Positions 24,681 through 37,470 of a DNA stretch of 64,000 nucleotides are shown here, piece by piece. The notes below the pieces were generated by a model, which saw only the letters and a list, made by a program, of their open reading frames with translations, did not search any database and was not told where the DNA came from. Made by a program: the position numbers and the translations under genes. The DNA is from Megachile rotundata (taxonomy: Eukaryota; Arthropoda; Insecta; Hymenoptera; Megachilidae), in assembly GCF_050947335.1 (NCBI RefSeq), contig NW_027473339.1:62001-126000 (forward strand), given 5' to 3'. How positions within the stretch are numbered: position 1 is the first letter of the stretch; each line of letters begins with the position of its first letter.

Positions 24681-25199
24681 TGACTGTGTGATTGTGTGAC
24701 TGTGTGATTGTGATTGTATGACTGTGATTGTGTGATCGTGATAGTGTGATCGTGATAGTGTGATCGTGATAGTGGGATCGTGATCGTGTGATCGCGATCG
24801 TGTGATCGCGTTTGTGTGATCGCGATTGTGTGATTGTGATTGTGGGATTGTGGTTGTGCGATTGTGATTGTGCGATTGTGATTGTGCGATTGTGATTGTG
24901 ATTGTGTGACTGTGTGATCGTGATAGTGTGATCGTGATCGTGTGATCGTGATTGTGTGATCGTGATTGTGTGATCGTGATTGTGTGATGGTGATTGTGTG
25001 CTTGTGATTGTGTGATTGTGGTTGTGTGATTGTGGTTGTGTGATTGTGATTGTGTGATTGCGATTGTGTGATCGTGACTGTGTGGTCGTGATTGTGTGAT
25101 CGTGATTGTGGGATTGTGACTGTGTGATTGTGATTGTGTGATTGTGATTGTGTGATCGTGACTGTGTGGTCGTGATTGTGTGATCGTGATTGTGTGATC

Positions 25200-25798
25200 G
25201 TGATTGTGGGATTGAGACTGTGTGATAGTGTGATTGTGATTGTGTGATTGTGATTGTGGGATTGTGATTTGTGTGATTGTGATTGTGTGATCGAGACTGT
25301 GATTGTGTGATCGCGATTGTGTGATCGTGACTGTGTGGTCGTGATTGTGTGATCGTGATTGTGGGATTGTGACTGTGGGATTGTGTGGTTGTGGTTGTGT
25401 GATTGTGATTGTGTGCATGTGATTGTGTGATTGTGATTGTGGGATTGTGATTGCGATTGTGTGATCGTGACTGTGTGGTCGTGATTGTGTGATCGTGATT
25501 GTGGGATTGAGACTGTGTGATAGTGTGATTGTGATTGTGTGATTGTGATTGTGGGATTGTGATTTGTGTGATTGTGATTGTGTGATCGAGACTGTGATTG
25601 TGTGATCGCGATTGTGTGATCGCGATTATGATCGCGATTGTGTGATCGCGATTGTGTGATCGCGATTGTGTGATCGCGATTGTGTGATCGCGATTGTGTG
25701 ATCGCGATTGTGTGATCGCGATTGTGTGATCCCGATTGTGTGATCGCGATTGTGTGATCGCGATTGTGTGACCGCGATTGTGTGATCGCGATTGCGTG
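25200..25798 (+). repeat. Segment repeated at 40.35-40.95 kb
   Basis: GATTGAG at 25210/40363, GTGCATG at 25416/40569, GATTGAG at 25505/40658 and GATCCC at 25728/40881 all share an offset of 15,153. It contains a shortened GATCGCG module (about 25210-25332) followed by the full one. Confidence 0.85.
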
Positions 25799-25820
25799 AT
25801 CGTGACTGTGTGGTTGTGCG
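25505..25820 (+). repeat. GATCGCG core of the 1.12-kb module, copy 6
   Basis: Complete copy with the GATTTGTG insertion, GATTATGATCGCG short unit, GATCCC (25728) and GACCGCG markers. Confidence 0.88.
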
Positions 25821-25987
25821 ATTGTGATTGTGATTGTGTGATTGTGATTATGTGATTGTGACTGTGACTGTGTGATTGTGATTGTGGGACTGTGATTGCG
25901 ATTGTGTGATTGTGACTGTGTGGTCGTGATTGTGTGATCGTGATTGTGGGATTGTGACTGTGTGGTTGTGTGATTGTTTGATTGTGT

Positions 25988-26421
25988 GATTGCGATTGTG
26001 TGATTGCGATTGTGTGATTGCGATTGTGTGATTGCGATTGCGTGATTGCGATTGTGTGATTGCGATTGTGTGATTGCGATTGTGTGATTGCGATTGTGTG
26101 ATTGCGATTGTGTGATTGCGATTGTGTGATTGCGATTGTGTGATTGCGATTGTGTGATTGCGATTGTGTGATTGCGATTGTGTGATTGCGATTGTGTGAT
26201 TGCGATTGTGTGATTGCGATTGTGTGATTGCGATTGTGTGATTGCGATTGTGTGATTGCGATTGTGTGATTGCGATTGTGTGATTGCGATTGTGTGATTG
26301 CGATTGTGTGATTGCGATTGTGTGATTGCGATTGAGTGATTGCGATTGTGTGATTGCGATTGTGTGATTGCGATTGTGTGATTGCGATTGTGTGATTGCG
26401 ATTGTGTGATTGCGATTGTGT
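25988..26421 (+). repeat. GATTGCGATTGTGT block, 31 units
   Basis: Homogeneous 434-bp block with a GCGTG unit near 26040 and a GAG unit near 26335. Same length as 16300-16733, 9,688 bases away. Confidence 0.9.
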
Positions 26422-28503
26422 GATTGTGATTGTGTGATTGTGATTGTGTGATCGTGATCGTGTGATCGTGATTGGGTGATCGTGATTTGGTGATCGTGAT
26501 TGGGTGATCGTGATTGTGGGATTGTGACTGTGTGATTGTGTGATTGTGATTGTGTGACTGTGATTGTGTGATTGTGATTGTGGGATTGTGATTGTGTGAT
26601 TGTGATTGTGTGATCGTGACTGTGATTGTGTGACTGTGATTGTGATTGTGATTGTGATTGTGATTGTGTGACTGTGTGATTGTGATTGTGTGACTCTGAC
26701 TGTGTGATCGTGATAGTGTGATCGTGATAGTGTGATCGTGACTGTGTGGTCGTGATAGTGTGATCGTGATTGTGGGATTTTGACTGTGTGATTGTGTGGT
26801 TGTGGTTGTGTGATTGTGATTGTGTGACTGTGATTGTGTGATTGTGATTGTGGGAATGTGATTGCGATTGTGTGATTGTGACTGTGTGGTCGTGATTGTG
26901 TGATCGTGATTGTGGGATTGTGACTGTGTGATTGTGTGGTTCTGATTGTGTGATCGTGGTTGTGTGATCGTGATTGGGTGATCGTGATTGGGTGATCGTG
27001 ATTGGGTGATCGTGATTGTGGGATTGTGACTGTGCGATTGTGTGATTGTGATTGTGTGACTGTGATTGTGTGATTGTGATTGTGGGATTGTGATTGTGTG
27101 ATTGTGATTGTGTGATCGTGACTGTGATTGTGTGATTGTGTGATTGTGATTGTGTGACTGTGATTGTGTGATCGTGATAGTGTGATCGTGATAGTGTGAT
27201 CGTGATTGTGTGATCGTGATTGTGTGGTCGTGATTGTGTGGTCGTGATTGTGTGGTCGTGATTGTGTGATCGTGATTGTGTGATCGTGATAGTGTGATCG
27301 TGATTGTGTGATCGTGATTGTGTGGTCGTGATTGTGTGGTCGCGATTGTGTGATTGTGATTGTGTGATCGTGATTGTGGGATCGTGACTGTGGGATCGTG
27401 ATTGTGTGATTGTGGTTGTGTGATTGTGATTGTGTGATTGTGATTGTGTGATTGTGATTGTGTGATTGTGATTGTGTGGTTGTGATTCTGTGATTGTGGT
27501 TGTGTGATTGTGATTGTGTGATTGCGATTGTGTGATCGTGACTGTGTGGTCGTGATTGTGTGATCGTGATTGTGGGATTGTGACTGTAGGATTGTGTGGT
27601 TGTGGTTGTGCGATTGTGATTGTGTGACTGTGATTGTGTGATTGTGATTGCGATTGTGTGATTGTGACTGTGTGGTCGTGATTGTGTGATCGTGATTGTG
27701 CGATTGTGATTGTGCGAATGTGATTGTGCGATTGTGATTGTGCGATTGTGATTGTGCGATTGTGATTGTGCGATTGTGATTGTCCGATTGTGATTGTGCG
27801 ATCGTGATTGTGTGGTCGTGATTGTGTGATCGTGATTGTGGGGTTGTGTGATTGTGATTGTGATTGTGTGATTGTGATTTTGTGATTGTGATTTTGTGAT
27901 TGTGATTGTGTGATTGTTATTGTGTGATTGTAATTGTGTGATTGTGATTGTGTGATCGTGATTGTGTGGTCGTGATTGTGTGATCGTGATTGTGGGATTG
28001 TGACTGTGTGATTGTGTGATCGTGATTGTGTGATCGTGATTGTGTGATCGTGATTGTGTGATCGTGATTGTGTGATCGTGATTGTGTGATCGTGATTGGG
28101 TGATCGTGGTTGTGTGATCGTGATGGTGGGATTGTGACTGTGTGATTGTGTGATCGTGATTGTGTGATCGTGATTGTGTGATTGTGATTGTGTGATCGTG
28201 ATTGTGTGGTCGTGATTGTGTGATCGTGATTGTGGGATTGTGACTGTGTGATTGTGTGATCGTGATTGTGTGATTGTGATTGTGTGATTGTGATTGTGTG
28301 ATTGTGATTGTGTGATTGTGATTGTGTGATTGTGATTGTGTGTTTGTGATTGTGTGATTGTGATTGTGTGATCGTGACTGTGTGGTCGTGATTGTGCGAT
28401 TGTGATTGTGTCATTGTGATTGTGTGATTGTGATTGTGTGATCGTGATTGTGGGATTGTGACTGTGTGATTGTGTGATTGTGATTGTGTGACTGTGATTG
28501 TGT

Positions 28504-28881
28504 GATTGCGATTGTGTGATTGCGATTGTGTGATTGCGATTGTGTGATTGCGATTGTGTGATTGCGATTGTGTGATTGCGATTGTGTGATTGCGATTGTG
28601 TGATTGCGATTGTGTGATTGCGATTGTGTGATTGCGATTGTGTGATTGCGATTGTGTGATTGCGATTGTGTGATTGCGATTGTGTGATTGCGATTGTGTG
28701 ATTGCGATTGTGTGATTGCGATTGTGTGATTGCGATTGTGTGATTGCGATTGTGTGATTGCGATTGAGTGATTGCGATTGTGTGATTGCGATTGTGTGAT
28801 TGCGATTGTGTGATTGCGATTGTGTGATTGCGATTGTGTGATTGCGATTGTGTGATTGCTATTGTGTGATTGCGATTGTGT
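28504..28881 (+). repeat. GATTGCGATTGTGT block, 27 units
   Basis: Homogeneous 378-bp block, partner of 11246-11623. Confidence 0.9.
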
Positions 28882-31285
28882 GATTGTGATTGTGTGATCG
28901 TGATCGTGTGATCGTGATTGGGTGATCGTGATTTGGTGATCGTGATTGGGTGATCGTGATTGTGGGATTGTGACTGTGTGATTGTGTGATTGTGATTGTG
29001 TGACTGTGATTGTGTGATTGTGATTGTGGGATTGTGATTGTGTGATTGTGATTGTGTGATCGTGACTGTGATTGTGTGACTGTGATTGTGATTGTGATTG
29101 TGATTGTGATTGTGATTGTGTGACTGTGTGATTGTGATTGTGTGACTCTGACTGTGTGATCGTGATAGTGTGATCGTGATAGTGTGATCGTGACTGTGTG
29201 GTCGTGATAGTGTGATCGTGATTGTGGGATTTTGACTGTGTGATTGTGTGGTTGTGGTTGTGTGATTGTGATTGTGTGACTGTGATTGTGTGATTGTGAT
29301 TGTGGGAATGTGATTGCGATTGTGTGATTGTGACTGTGTGGTCGTGATTGTGTGATCGTGATTGTGGGATTGTGACTGTGTGATTGTGTGGTTCTGATTG
29401 TGTGATCGTGGTTGTGTGATCGTGATTGGGTGATCGTGATTGGGTGATCGTGATTGGGTGATCGTGATTGTGGGATTGTGACTGTGCGATTGTGTGATTG
29501 TGATTGTGTGACTGTGATTGTGTGATTGTGATTGTGGGATTGTGATAGTGTGATTGTGATTGTGTGATCGTGACTGTGATTGTGTGATTGTGTGATTGTG
29601 ATTGTGTGACTGTGATTGTGTGATCGTGATAGTGTGATCGTGATAGTGTGATCGTGATTGTGTGATCGTGATTGTGTGGTCGTGATTGTGTGGTCGTGAT
29701 TGTGTGGTCGTGATTGTGTGATCGTGATTGTGTGATCGTGATAGTGTGATCGTGATTGTGTGATCGTGATTGTGTGGTCGTGATTGTGTGGTCGCGATTG
29801 TGTGATTGTGATTGTGTGATCGTGATTGTGGGATCGTGACTGTGGGATCGTGATTGTGTGATTGTGATTGTGTGATTGTGATTGTGTGATTGTGATTGTG
29901 TGATTGTGATTGTGTGATTGTGATTGTGTGATTGTGATTGTGTGATTGTGATTGTGTGATTGTGATTGTGTGGTTGTGATTCTGTGATTGTGGTTGTGTG
30001 ATTGTGATTGTGTGATTGCGATTGTGTGATCGTGACTGTGTGGTCGTGATTGTGTGATCGTGATTGTGGGATTGTGACTGTAGGATTGTGTGGTTGTGGT
30101 TGTGCGATTGTGATTGTGTGACTGTGATTGTGTGATTGTGATTGCGATTGTGTGATTGTGACTGTGTGGTCGTGATTGTGTGATCGTGATTGTGCGATTG
30201 TGATTGTGCGAATGTGATTGTGCGATTGTGATTGTGCGATTGTGATTGTGCGATTGTGATTGTGCGATTGTGATTGTCCGATTGTGATTGTGCGATCGTG
30301 ATTGTGTGGTCGTGATTGTGTGATCGTGATTGTGGGGTTGTGTGATTGTGATTGTGATTGTGTGATTGTGATTTTGTGATTGTGATTTTGTGATTGTGAT
30401 TGTGTGATTGTGATTGTGTGATTGTAATTGTGTGATTGTGATTGTGTGATCGTGATTGTGTGGTCGTGATTGTGTGATCGTGATTGTGGGATTGTGACTG
30501 TGTGATTGTGTGATCGTGATTGTGTGATCGTGATTGTGTGATCGTGATTGTGTGATCGTGATTGTGTGATCGTGATTGTGTGATCGTGATTGGGTGATCG
30601 TGGTTGTGTGATCGTGATTGTGGGATTGTGACTGTGTGATTGTGTGATCGTGATTGTGTGATCGTGATTGTGTGATTGTGATTGTGTGATCGTGATTGTG
30701 TGGTCGTGATTGTGTGATCGTGATTGTGGGATTGTGACTGTGTGATTGTGTGATCGTGATTGTGTGATTGTGATTGTGTGATTGTGATTGTGTGATTGTG
30801 ATTGTGTGATTGTGATTGTGTGATTGTGATTGTGTGTTTGTGATTGTGTGATTGTGATTGTGTGATCGTGACTGTGTGGTCGTGATTGTGTGATCGTGAT
30901 TGTGGGATTGTGACTGTGGGATTGTGTGGTTGTGGTTGTGTGATTGTGATTGTGTGCATGTGATTGTGTGATTGTGATTGTGGGATTGTGATTGCGATTG
31001 TGTGATTGTGACTGTGTGGTCGTGATTGTGTGATCGTGATTGTGGGATTGTGACTGTGCGATTGTGTGATTGTGATTGTGTGACTGTGATTGTGTGATTG
31101 TGATTGTGTGATTGTGATTGTGTGATTGTGATTGTGTGATCGTGACTGTGATTGTGTGATTGTGTGATTGTGATTGTGATTGTGATTGTGATTGTGATTG
31201 TGTGACTGTGTGATTGTGATTGTTTGATTGTGATTGTGGGATTGTGATTATGTGATTGTGATTGTGTGATCGTGACTGTGATTGT

Positions 31286-31378
31286 GTGATTGTGATTGTG
31301 ATTGTGATTGTGATTGTGATTGTGATTGTGATTGTGATTGTGATTGTGATTGTGATTGTGATTGTGATTGTGATTGTG
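31286..31378 (+). repeat. (GTGATT)n hexamer tract
   Basis: About 15 copies; counterpart of 24028-24120. Confidence 0.92.
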
Positions 31379-31433
31379 TGACTGTGTGATTGTGATTGTG
31401 TGATTGTGATTGTGTGATCGTGACTGTGATTGT

Positions 31434-31610
31434 GTGATTGTGATTGTGATTGTGATTGTGATTGTGATTGTGATTGTGATTGTGATTGTGATTGTGATTG
31501 TGATTGTGATTGTGATTGTGATTGTGATTGTGATTGTGATTGTGATTGTGATTGTGATTGTGATTCTGATTCTGATTCTGATTGTGATTGTGATTGTGAT
31601 TGTGATTGTG
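31434..31610 (+). repeat. (GTGATT)n tract with GATTCT cluster
   Basis: About 29 copies with three GATTCT variants at 31564-31580, 30 bp from the right end. Confidence 0.93.
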
Positions 31611-31665
31611 TGACTGTGTGATTGTGATTGTGTGATTGTGATTGTGTGATCGTGACTGTGATTGT

Positions 31666-31962
31666 GTGATTGTGATTGTGATTGTGATTGTGATTGTGAT
31701 TGTGATTGTGATTGTGATTGTGATTGTGATTGTGATTGTGATTGTGATTGTGATTGTGATTGTGATTGTGATTGTGATTGTGATTGTGATTGTGATTGTG
31801 ATTGTGATTGTGATTGTGATTGTGATTGTGATTGTGATTGTGATTGTGATTGTGATTGTGATTGTGATTGTGATTGTGATTGTGATTGTGATTGTGATTG
31901 TGATTGTGATTGTGATTGTGATTCTGATTCTGATTGTGATTGTGATTGTGATTGTGATTGTG
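31666..31962 (+). repeat. (GTGATT)n hexamer tract, about 49 copies
   Basis: Counterpart of 24378-24680, one hexamer shorter, with GATTCT variants at about 31921-31934, 28 bp from the right end. Confidence 0.94.
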
Positions 31963-34573
31963 TGACTGTGTGATTGTGTGACTGTGTGATTGTGATTGTA
32001 TGACTGTGATTGTGTGATCGTGATAGTGTGATCGTGATAGTGTGATCGTGATAGTGGGATCGTGATCGTGTGATCGCGATCGTGTGATCGCGTTTGTGTG
32101 ATCGCGATTGTGTGATTGTGATTGTGGGATTGTGGTTGTGCGATTGTGATTGTGCGATTGTGATTGTGCGATTGTGATTGTGATTGTGTGACTGTGTGAT
32201 CGTGATAGTGTGATCGTGATCGTGTGATCGTGATTGTGTGATCGTGATTGTGTGATCGTGATTGTGTGATGGTGATTGTGTGCTTGTGATTGTGTGATTG
32301 TGGTTGTGTGATTGTGGTTGTGTGATTGTGATTGTGTGATTGCGATTGTGTGATCGTGACTGTGTGGTCGTGATTGTGTGATCGTGATTGTGGGATTGTG
32401 ACTGTGTGATTGTGTGGTTGTGGTTGTGCGTTTGTGACTGTGTGACTGTGATTGTGTGATAGTGATTGTGGGACTGTGATTGCGATTGTGTGATTGTGAC
32501 TGTGTGGTCGTGATTGTGTGATGGTGATCGTGGGATTGTGACTGTGTGGTTGTGTGATTGTTTGATTGTGTGATTGCGATTGTGTGATTGCGTTTGTGTG
32601 ATTGCGATTGTGTGATTGCGATTGTGTGATTGCGATTGTGTGATTGCGATTGTTTGATTGCGATTGTTTGATTGTGTGATTGTGATTGTGTGATTGTGAT
32701 TATGTGATTGTGATTGTGTGATTGTGATTGTGTGATTGTGATTGTGCGATCGTGATTGTGTGATCGTGATTGTGTGGTCGTGATTGTGTGATCGTGATTG
32801 TGGGATTGTGTGACTGTGATTGTGATTGTGTGATTGTGATTTTGTGATTGTGATTTTGTGATTGTGATTGTGTGATCGTGATTGTGTGGTCGTGATTGTG
32901 TGATCGTGATTGTGGGATTGTGACTGTGTGATTGTGTGATTGTGATTGTGTGACTGTGATTGTGTGATTGTGATTGTGGGATTGAGATTGTGTGATTGTG
33001 ATTGTGTGATCGTGACTGTGATTATGTGATTGTGATTGAGTGACTGTGTGATTGTGATTGTGATTGTGTGACTGTGATTGTGTGATCGTGATAGTGTGAT
33101 CGTGATCGTGTGATTGTGATCGTGTGATTGTGATCGTGTGATTGCGATCGTGTGATTGTGATTGTGTGATTGTGATTGTGGGATTGTGATTGTGTGATTG
33201 TGATTGTGTGTTTGTGATTGTGTGATTGTGATTGTGTGATCGTGACTGTGTGGTCGTGATTGTGTGATTGTGATTGTGTCATTGTGATTGTGTGATTGTG
33301 ATTGTGTGATCGTGATTGTGGGATTGTGACTGTGTGATTGTGTGATTGTGATTGTGTGACTGTGATTGTGTGATTGTGATTGTGGGATTGAGATTGTGTG
33401 ATTGCGATTGTGTGGTTGTGATTGTGTGATTGTGGTTGTATGATTGTGATTGTGTGATTGTGATCGTGTGATTGTGATCGTGTGATTGCGTTTGTGTGAT
33501 TGCGATAGTGTGATTGCGATTGTGTGATTGCGATTGTGTGATTGTGATTGTGTGATTGTGATTGTGTGATTGTGATTGTGTGATTGTGATTGTGTGATTG
33601 TGATTGTGTGATCGTAATTGGGTGATCGTGATTGGGTGATTGTGATTGTGATTGTGTGATTGTGTGATCGTGATTGTGTGATCGTGATTGTGTGACCGTG
33701 ATTGTGTGACCGTGATTGTGTGATCGCGATTGTGTGATTGTGATTGTGTGATTGTGATTGTGTGGTTGTGATTGTGAGATTGCGATTGTGTGATTGCGAT
33801 TGTGTGATCGTGACTGCGTGGTCGTGATTGTGTGATCGTGATTGTGGGATTGTGACTGTGGGATTGTGTGGTTGTGGTTGTGTGATTGTGATTGTGTGAC
33901 TGTGATTGTGTGATTGTGATTGCGATTGTGTGATTGTGACTGTGTGGTCGTGATTGTGTGATTGTGATTGTGTGATTGTGATTGTGTGGTTGTGAGTGTG
34001 AGATTGCGATTGTGTGATTGCGATTGTGTGATCGTGACTGCGTGGTCGTGATTGTGTGATCGTGATTGTGGGATTGTGACTGTGGGATTGTGTGGTTGTG
34101 GTTGTGTGATTGTGATTGTGTGACTGTGATTGTGTGATTGTGATTGCGATTGTGTGATTGTGACTGTGTGGTCGTGATTGTGTGATCGTGATTGTGGGAT
34201 TGTGACTGTGTGATTGTGTGGTTGTGGTTGTGTAACTGTGATTGTGTGATTGTGATTGAGGGATTGCGATTGTGTGATTGCGATTGTGTGATTGCGATTG
34301 TGTGATTGCGATTGTGTGATTGCGATTGTGTGATTGCGATTGTGTGATTGCGACTGTGTGGTCGTGATTGTGTGATCGTGATTGTGTGATCGCGATTGTG
34401 TGATCGCGATTGTGTGATCGCGATTGTGTGATCGCGATTGTGTGATCGCGATTGTGTGATCGCGATTGTGTGATTGTGTGATTGTGATTGTGATTGTGTG
34501 ACTGTGATTGTGTGATTGTGATTGTGGGATTGTGATTGTGTGATTGTGATTGTGTGATCGTGACTGTGATTGT

Positions 34574-34738
34574 GTGATTGTGATTGCGATTGTGATTGTC
34601 TTTGCAATTGTGATTGTGATTGTGATCGTGATTGTGATTGTGATTGTGATTGTGATTGTGATTGTGATTGTGATTGTGATTGTGATTGTGATTGTGATTG
34701 TGATTGTGATTGTGATTGTGATTGTGTTTGTGATTGTG
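34574..34738 (+). repeat. (GTGATT)n tract, TCTTTGCAATT family
   Basis: A hexamer tract marked on its left side by GCGATT, then GTCTTTGCAATT, then GATCGTG, and on its right by GTGTTTGTG followed by GTGACCGTG. The same marks identify three further tracts at 45283, 53746 and 59398. Confidence 0.93.
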
Positions 34739-34889
34739 TGACCGTGTGATTGTGATTGTGTGACTGTGATTGTGTGATCGTGATAGTGTGATCGTGATAG
34801 TGTGATCGTGATTGTCTGATCGTGATTGTGAGGTCGTGATTCTGTGGTCGTGATTGTGTGATCGTGATTGTGTGATCGTGATTGTGTGA

Positions 34890-35025
34890 TCGTGATTGTG
34901 CGATCGTGATTGTGCGATCGTGATTGTGCGATCGTGATTGTGCGATTGTGTTTGTGCGATTGTGATTGTGCGATTTTGATTTTGCGATTGTGATTGTGCG
35001 ACTGTGATTGTGCGATCGTGATTGT
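34890..35025 (+). repeat. GATCGTGATTGTGCG / GATTGTGCG block
   Basis: Mixed GTGCG units that contain GTGTTTG and GATTTTGATTTTG variants. Matching blocks lie at about 45605-45725, 54115-54230 and 59712-59850, always 150-250 bp after a TCTTTGCAATT hexamer tract. Confidence 0.8.
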
Positions 35026-37163
35026 GTGATCGTGATTGTGTGGTCGTGATTGTGTGATCGTGATTGTGGGATTGTGGGATTGTGTGACTGTGATTGTGAT
35101 TGTGTGATTGTGATTTTGTGATTGTGATTTTGTGATTGTGATTGTGTGATCGTGATTGTGTGGTCGTGATTGTGTGATCGTGATTGTGGGATTGTGACTG
35201 TGTGATTGTGTGATTGTGATTGTGTGACTGTGATTGTGTGATTGTGATTGTGGGATTGAGATTGTGTGATTGTGATTGTGTGATCGTGACTGTGATTATG
35301 TGATTGTGATTGAGTGACTGTGTGATTGTAATTGTGATTGTGTGACTGTGATTGTGTGATCGTGATAGTGTGATCGTGATCGTGTGATTGCGATCGTGTG
35401 ATTGCGATTGTGTGATTGTGATTTTGTGATTGTGATTGTGTGATTGTGATTGTGGGATTGTGATTGTGTGATTGTGATTGTGTGTTTGTGATTGTGTAAT
35501 TGTGATTGTGTGATCGTGACTGTGTGGTCGTGATTGTGTGATTGTGATTGTGTCATTGTGATTGTGTGATTGTGATTGTGTGATCGTGATTGTGGGATTG
35601 TGACTGTGTGATTGTGTGATTGTGATTGTGTGACTGTGATTGTGTGATTGTGATTGTGGGATTGAGATTGTGTGATTGTGATTGTGTGATCGTGACTGTG
35701 ATTGTGTGATTGTGATTCTGTGACTGTGTGATTGTGATTGTGTGACTGTGACGGTGTGATCGTGATAGTGTGATCGTGATCGTGTGATTGTGATCGTGTG
35801 ATTGTGATTGTGTGATTGCGATTGTGTGATCGTGACTGTGTGGTCGTGATTGTGTGATCGTGATTGTGGGATTGTGACTGTGGGATTGTGTGGTTGTGGT
35901 TGTGCGATTGTGATTGTGTGACTGTGATTGTGTGATTGTGATTGCGATTGTGTGATTGTGACTGTGTGGTCGTGATTGTGTGATCGTGATTGTGGGATTG
36001 TGACTGTGTGATTGTGTGATCGTGATTGTGTGATCGTGATTGTGTGATCGTGATTGTGTGATCGTGATTGTGTGATCGTGATTGGGTGATCGTGATTGGG
36101 TGATCGTGATTGTGGGATTGTGACTGTGTGATTGTGTGGTTGTGGTTGTGTGATTGTGATTGTGTGACTGTGATTGTGTGATTGTGATTGTGAGATTGCG
36201 ATTGTGTGATTGCGATTGTGTGATTGCGATTGTGTGACTGCGATTGTGTGATTGCGATTGTGTGATTGCGACTGTGTGGTCGTGATTGTGTGATCGTGAT
36301 TGTGGGATTGTGACTGTGTGATTGTGTGGTTGTGGTTGTGTGATTGTGATTGTGTGATCGTGATTGTGTGATCGTGACTGTGTGGTCGTGATTGTGTGAT
36401 CGTGATTGTGGGATTGTAACTGCGTGATTGTGTGATTGCGATTGTGTGATTGCGATTGTGTGATTGCGATTGTGTGATTGCGATTGTGTGATTGCGATTG
36501 TGTGATTGCGATTGTGTGATTGCGATTGTGTGATTGCGATTGTGTGATTGCGATTGTGTGATTGCGATTGTGTGATTGCGATTGTGTGATTGCGATTGTG
36601 TGATTGCGGTTGTGTGATCGCGATTGTGTGATCGCGATTGTGTGATCGCGATTGTGTGATCGCGATTGTGTGATTGTGATTGTGTGGTTGTGATTGTGTG
36701 ATTGTGGTTGTGTGATTGTGATTGTGTGATTGCGATTGTGTGATCGTGACTGTGTGGTCGTGATTGTGTGATCGTGATTGTGGGATTGTGACTGTGGGAT
36801 TTTGTGGTTGTGGTTGTGTGATTGTGATTGTGTGCATGTGATTGTGTGATTGTGATTGTGGGATTGTGATTGCGATTGTGTGATTGTGACTGTGTGGTCG
36901 TGATTGTGTGATCGTGATTGTGGGATTGTGACTGTGCGATTGTGTGATTGTGATTGTGTGACTGTGATTGTGTGATTGTGATTGTGTGATTGTGATTGTG
37001 TGATTGTGATTGTGTGATCGTGACTGTGATTGTGTGATTGTGTGATTGTGATTGTGATTGTGATTGTGATTGTGATTGTGTGACTGTGTGATTGTGATTG
37101 TTTGATTGTGATTGTGGGATTGTGATTATGTGATTGTGATTGTGTGATCGTGACTGTGATTGT

Positions 37164-37238
37164 GTGATTGTGATTGTGATTGTGATTGTGATTGTGATTG
37201 TGATTGTGATTGTGATTGTGATTGTGATTGTGATTGTG
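37164..37238 (+). repeat. (GTGATT)n hexamer tract
   Basis: About 12 copies, same leader and right flank as the 24.0-kb tract. Counterpart at 39174-39248 has equal length. Confidence 0.91.
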
Positions 37239-37293
37239 TGACTGTGTGATTGTGATTGTGTGATTGTGATTGTGTGATCGTGACTGTGATTGT

Positions 37294-37470
37294 GTGATTG
37301 TGATTGTGATTGTGATTGTGATTGTGATTGTGATTGTGATTGTGATTGTGATTGTGATTGTGATTGTGATTGTGATTGTGATTGTGATTGTGATTGTGAT
37401 TGTGATTGTGATTGTGATTCTGATTCTGATTCTGATTGTGATTGTGATTGTGATTGTGATTGTGATTGTG
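37294..37470 (+). repeat. (GTGATT)n tract with GATTCT cluster
   Basis: About 29 copies with three GATTCT variants at about 37419-37436, roughly 34 bp from the right end. Confidence 0.93.

Larger units (their letters stand above)
23609..25130 (+). repeat. Hexamer-cluster segment, copy at 23.6 kb
   Basis: Matches 30867-32412. The rare GTGCATG lies at 23699/30957 (offset 7,258) and GTGCTTG at 25001/32283 (offset 7,282). Offsets change inside hexamer tracts by multiples of six, showing that copy-number change in the tracts is the main difference. Further related copies start at about 36.8, 38.8, 56.7 and 63.4 kb. Confidence 0.84.
25458..30510 (+). repeat. Copy of the 8.2-13.2 kb segment
   Basis: The partner of 8186-13210. 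Its first GATTGCG block (25988-26421) has 31 units against 30. Its second block (28504-28881) has 27 in both copies. A single GCTATTG unit near 28857 is private to this copy. Confidence 0.82.
30867..32412 (+). repeat. Hexamer-cluster segment, copy at 30.9 kb
   Basis: Partner of 23609-25130. After the last hexamer tract both carry the same odd run of GATAGTG, GATCGCGATCG and GCGTTTG units (about 24728-24820 and 32010-32100). Confidence 0.84.
33722..35790 (+). repeat. Segment repeated at 44.4-46.6 kb
   Basis: Offset 10,709 from the GATCGCG at 33722/44431 through the hexamer tract at 34574/45283, rising to 10,793 at GACGG (35750/46543). The 84-base step is six whole units in a GATCGTG run. Related but more diverged copies cover about 53.3-54.9 kb and 58.9-60.1 kb. 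Confidence 0.84.
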
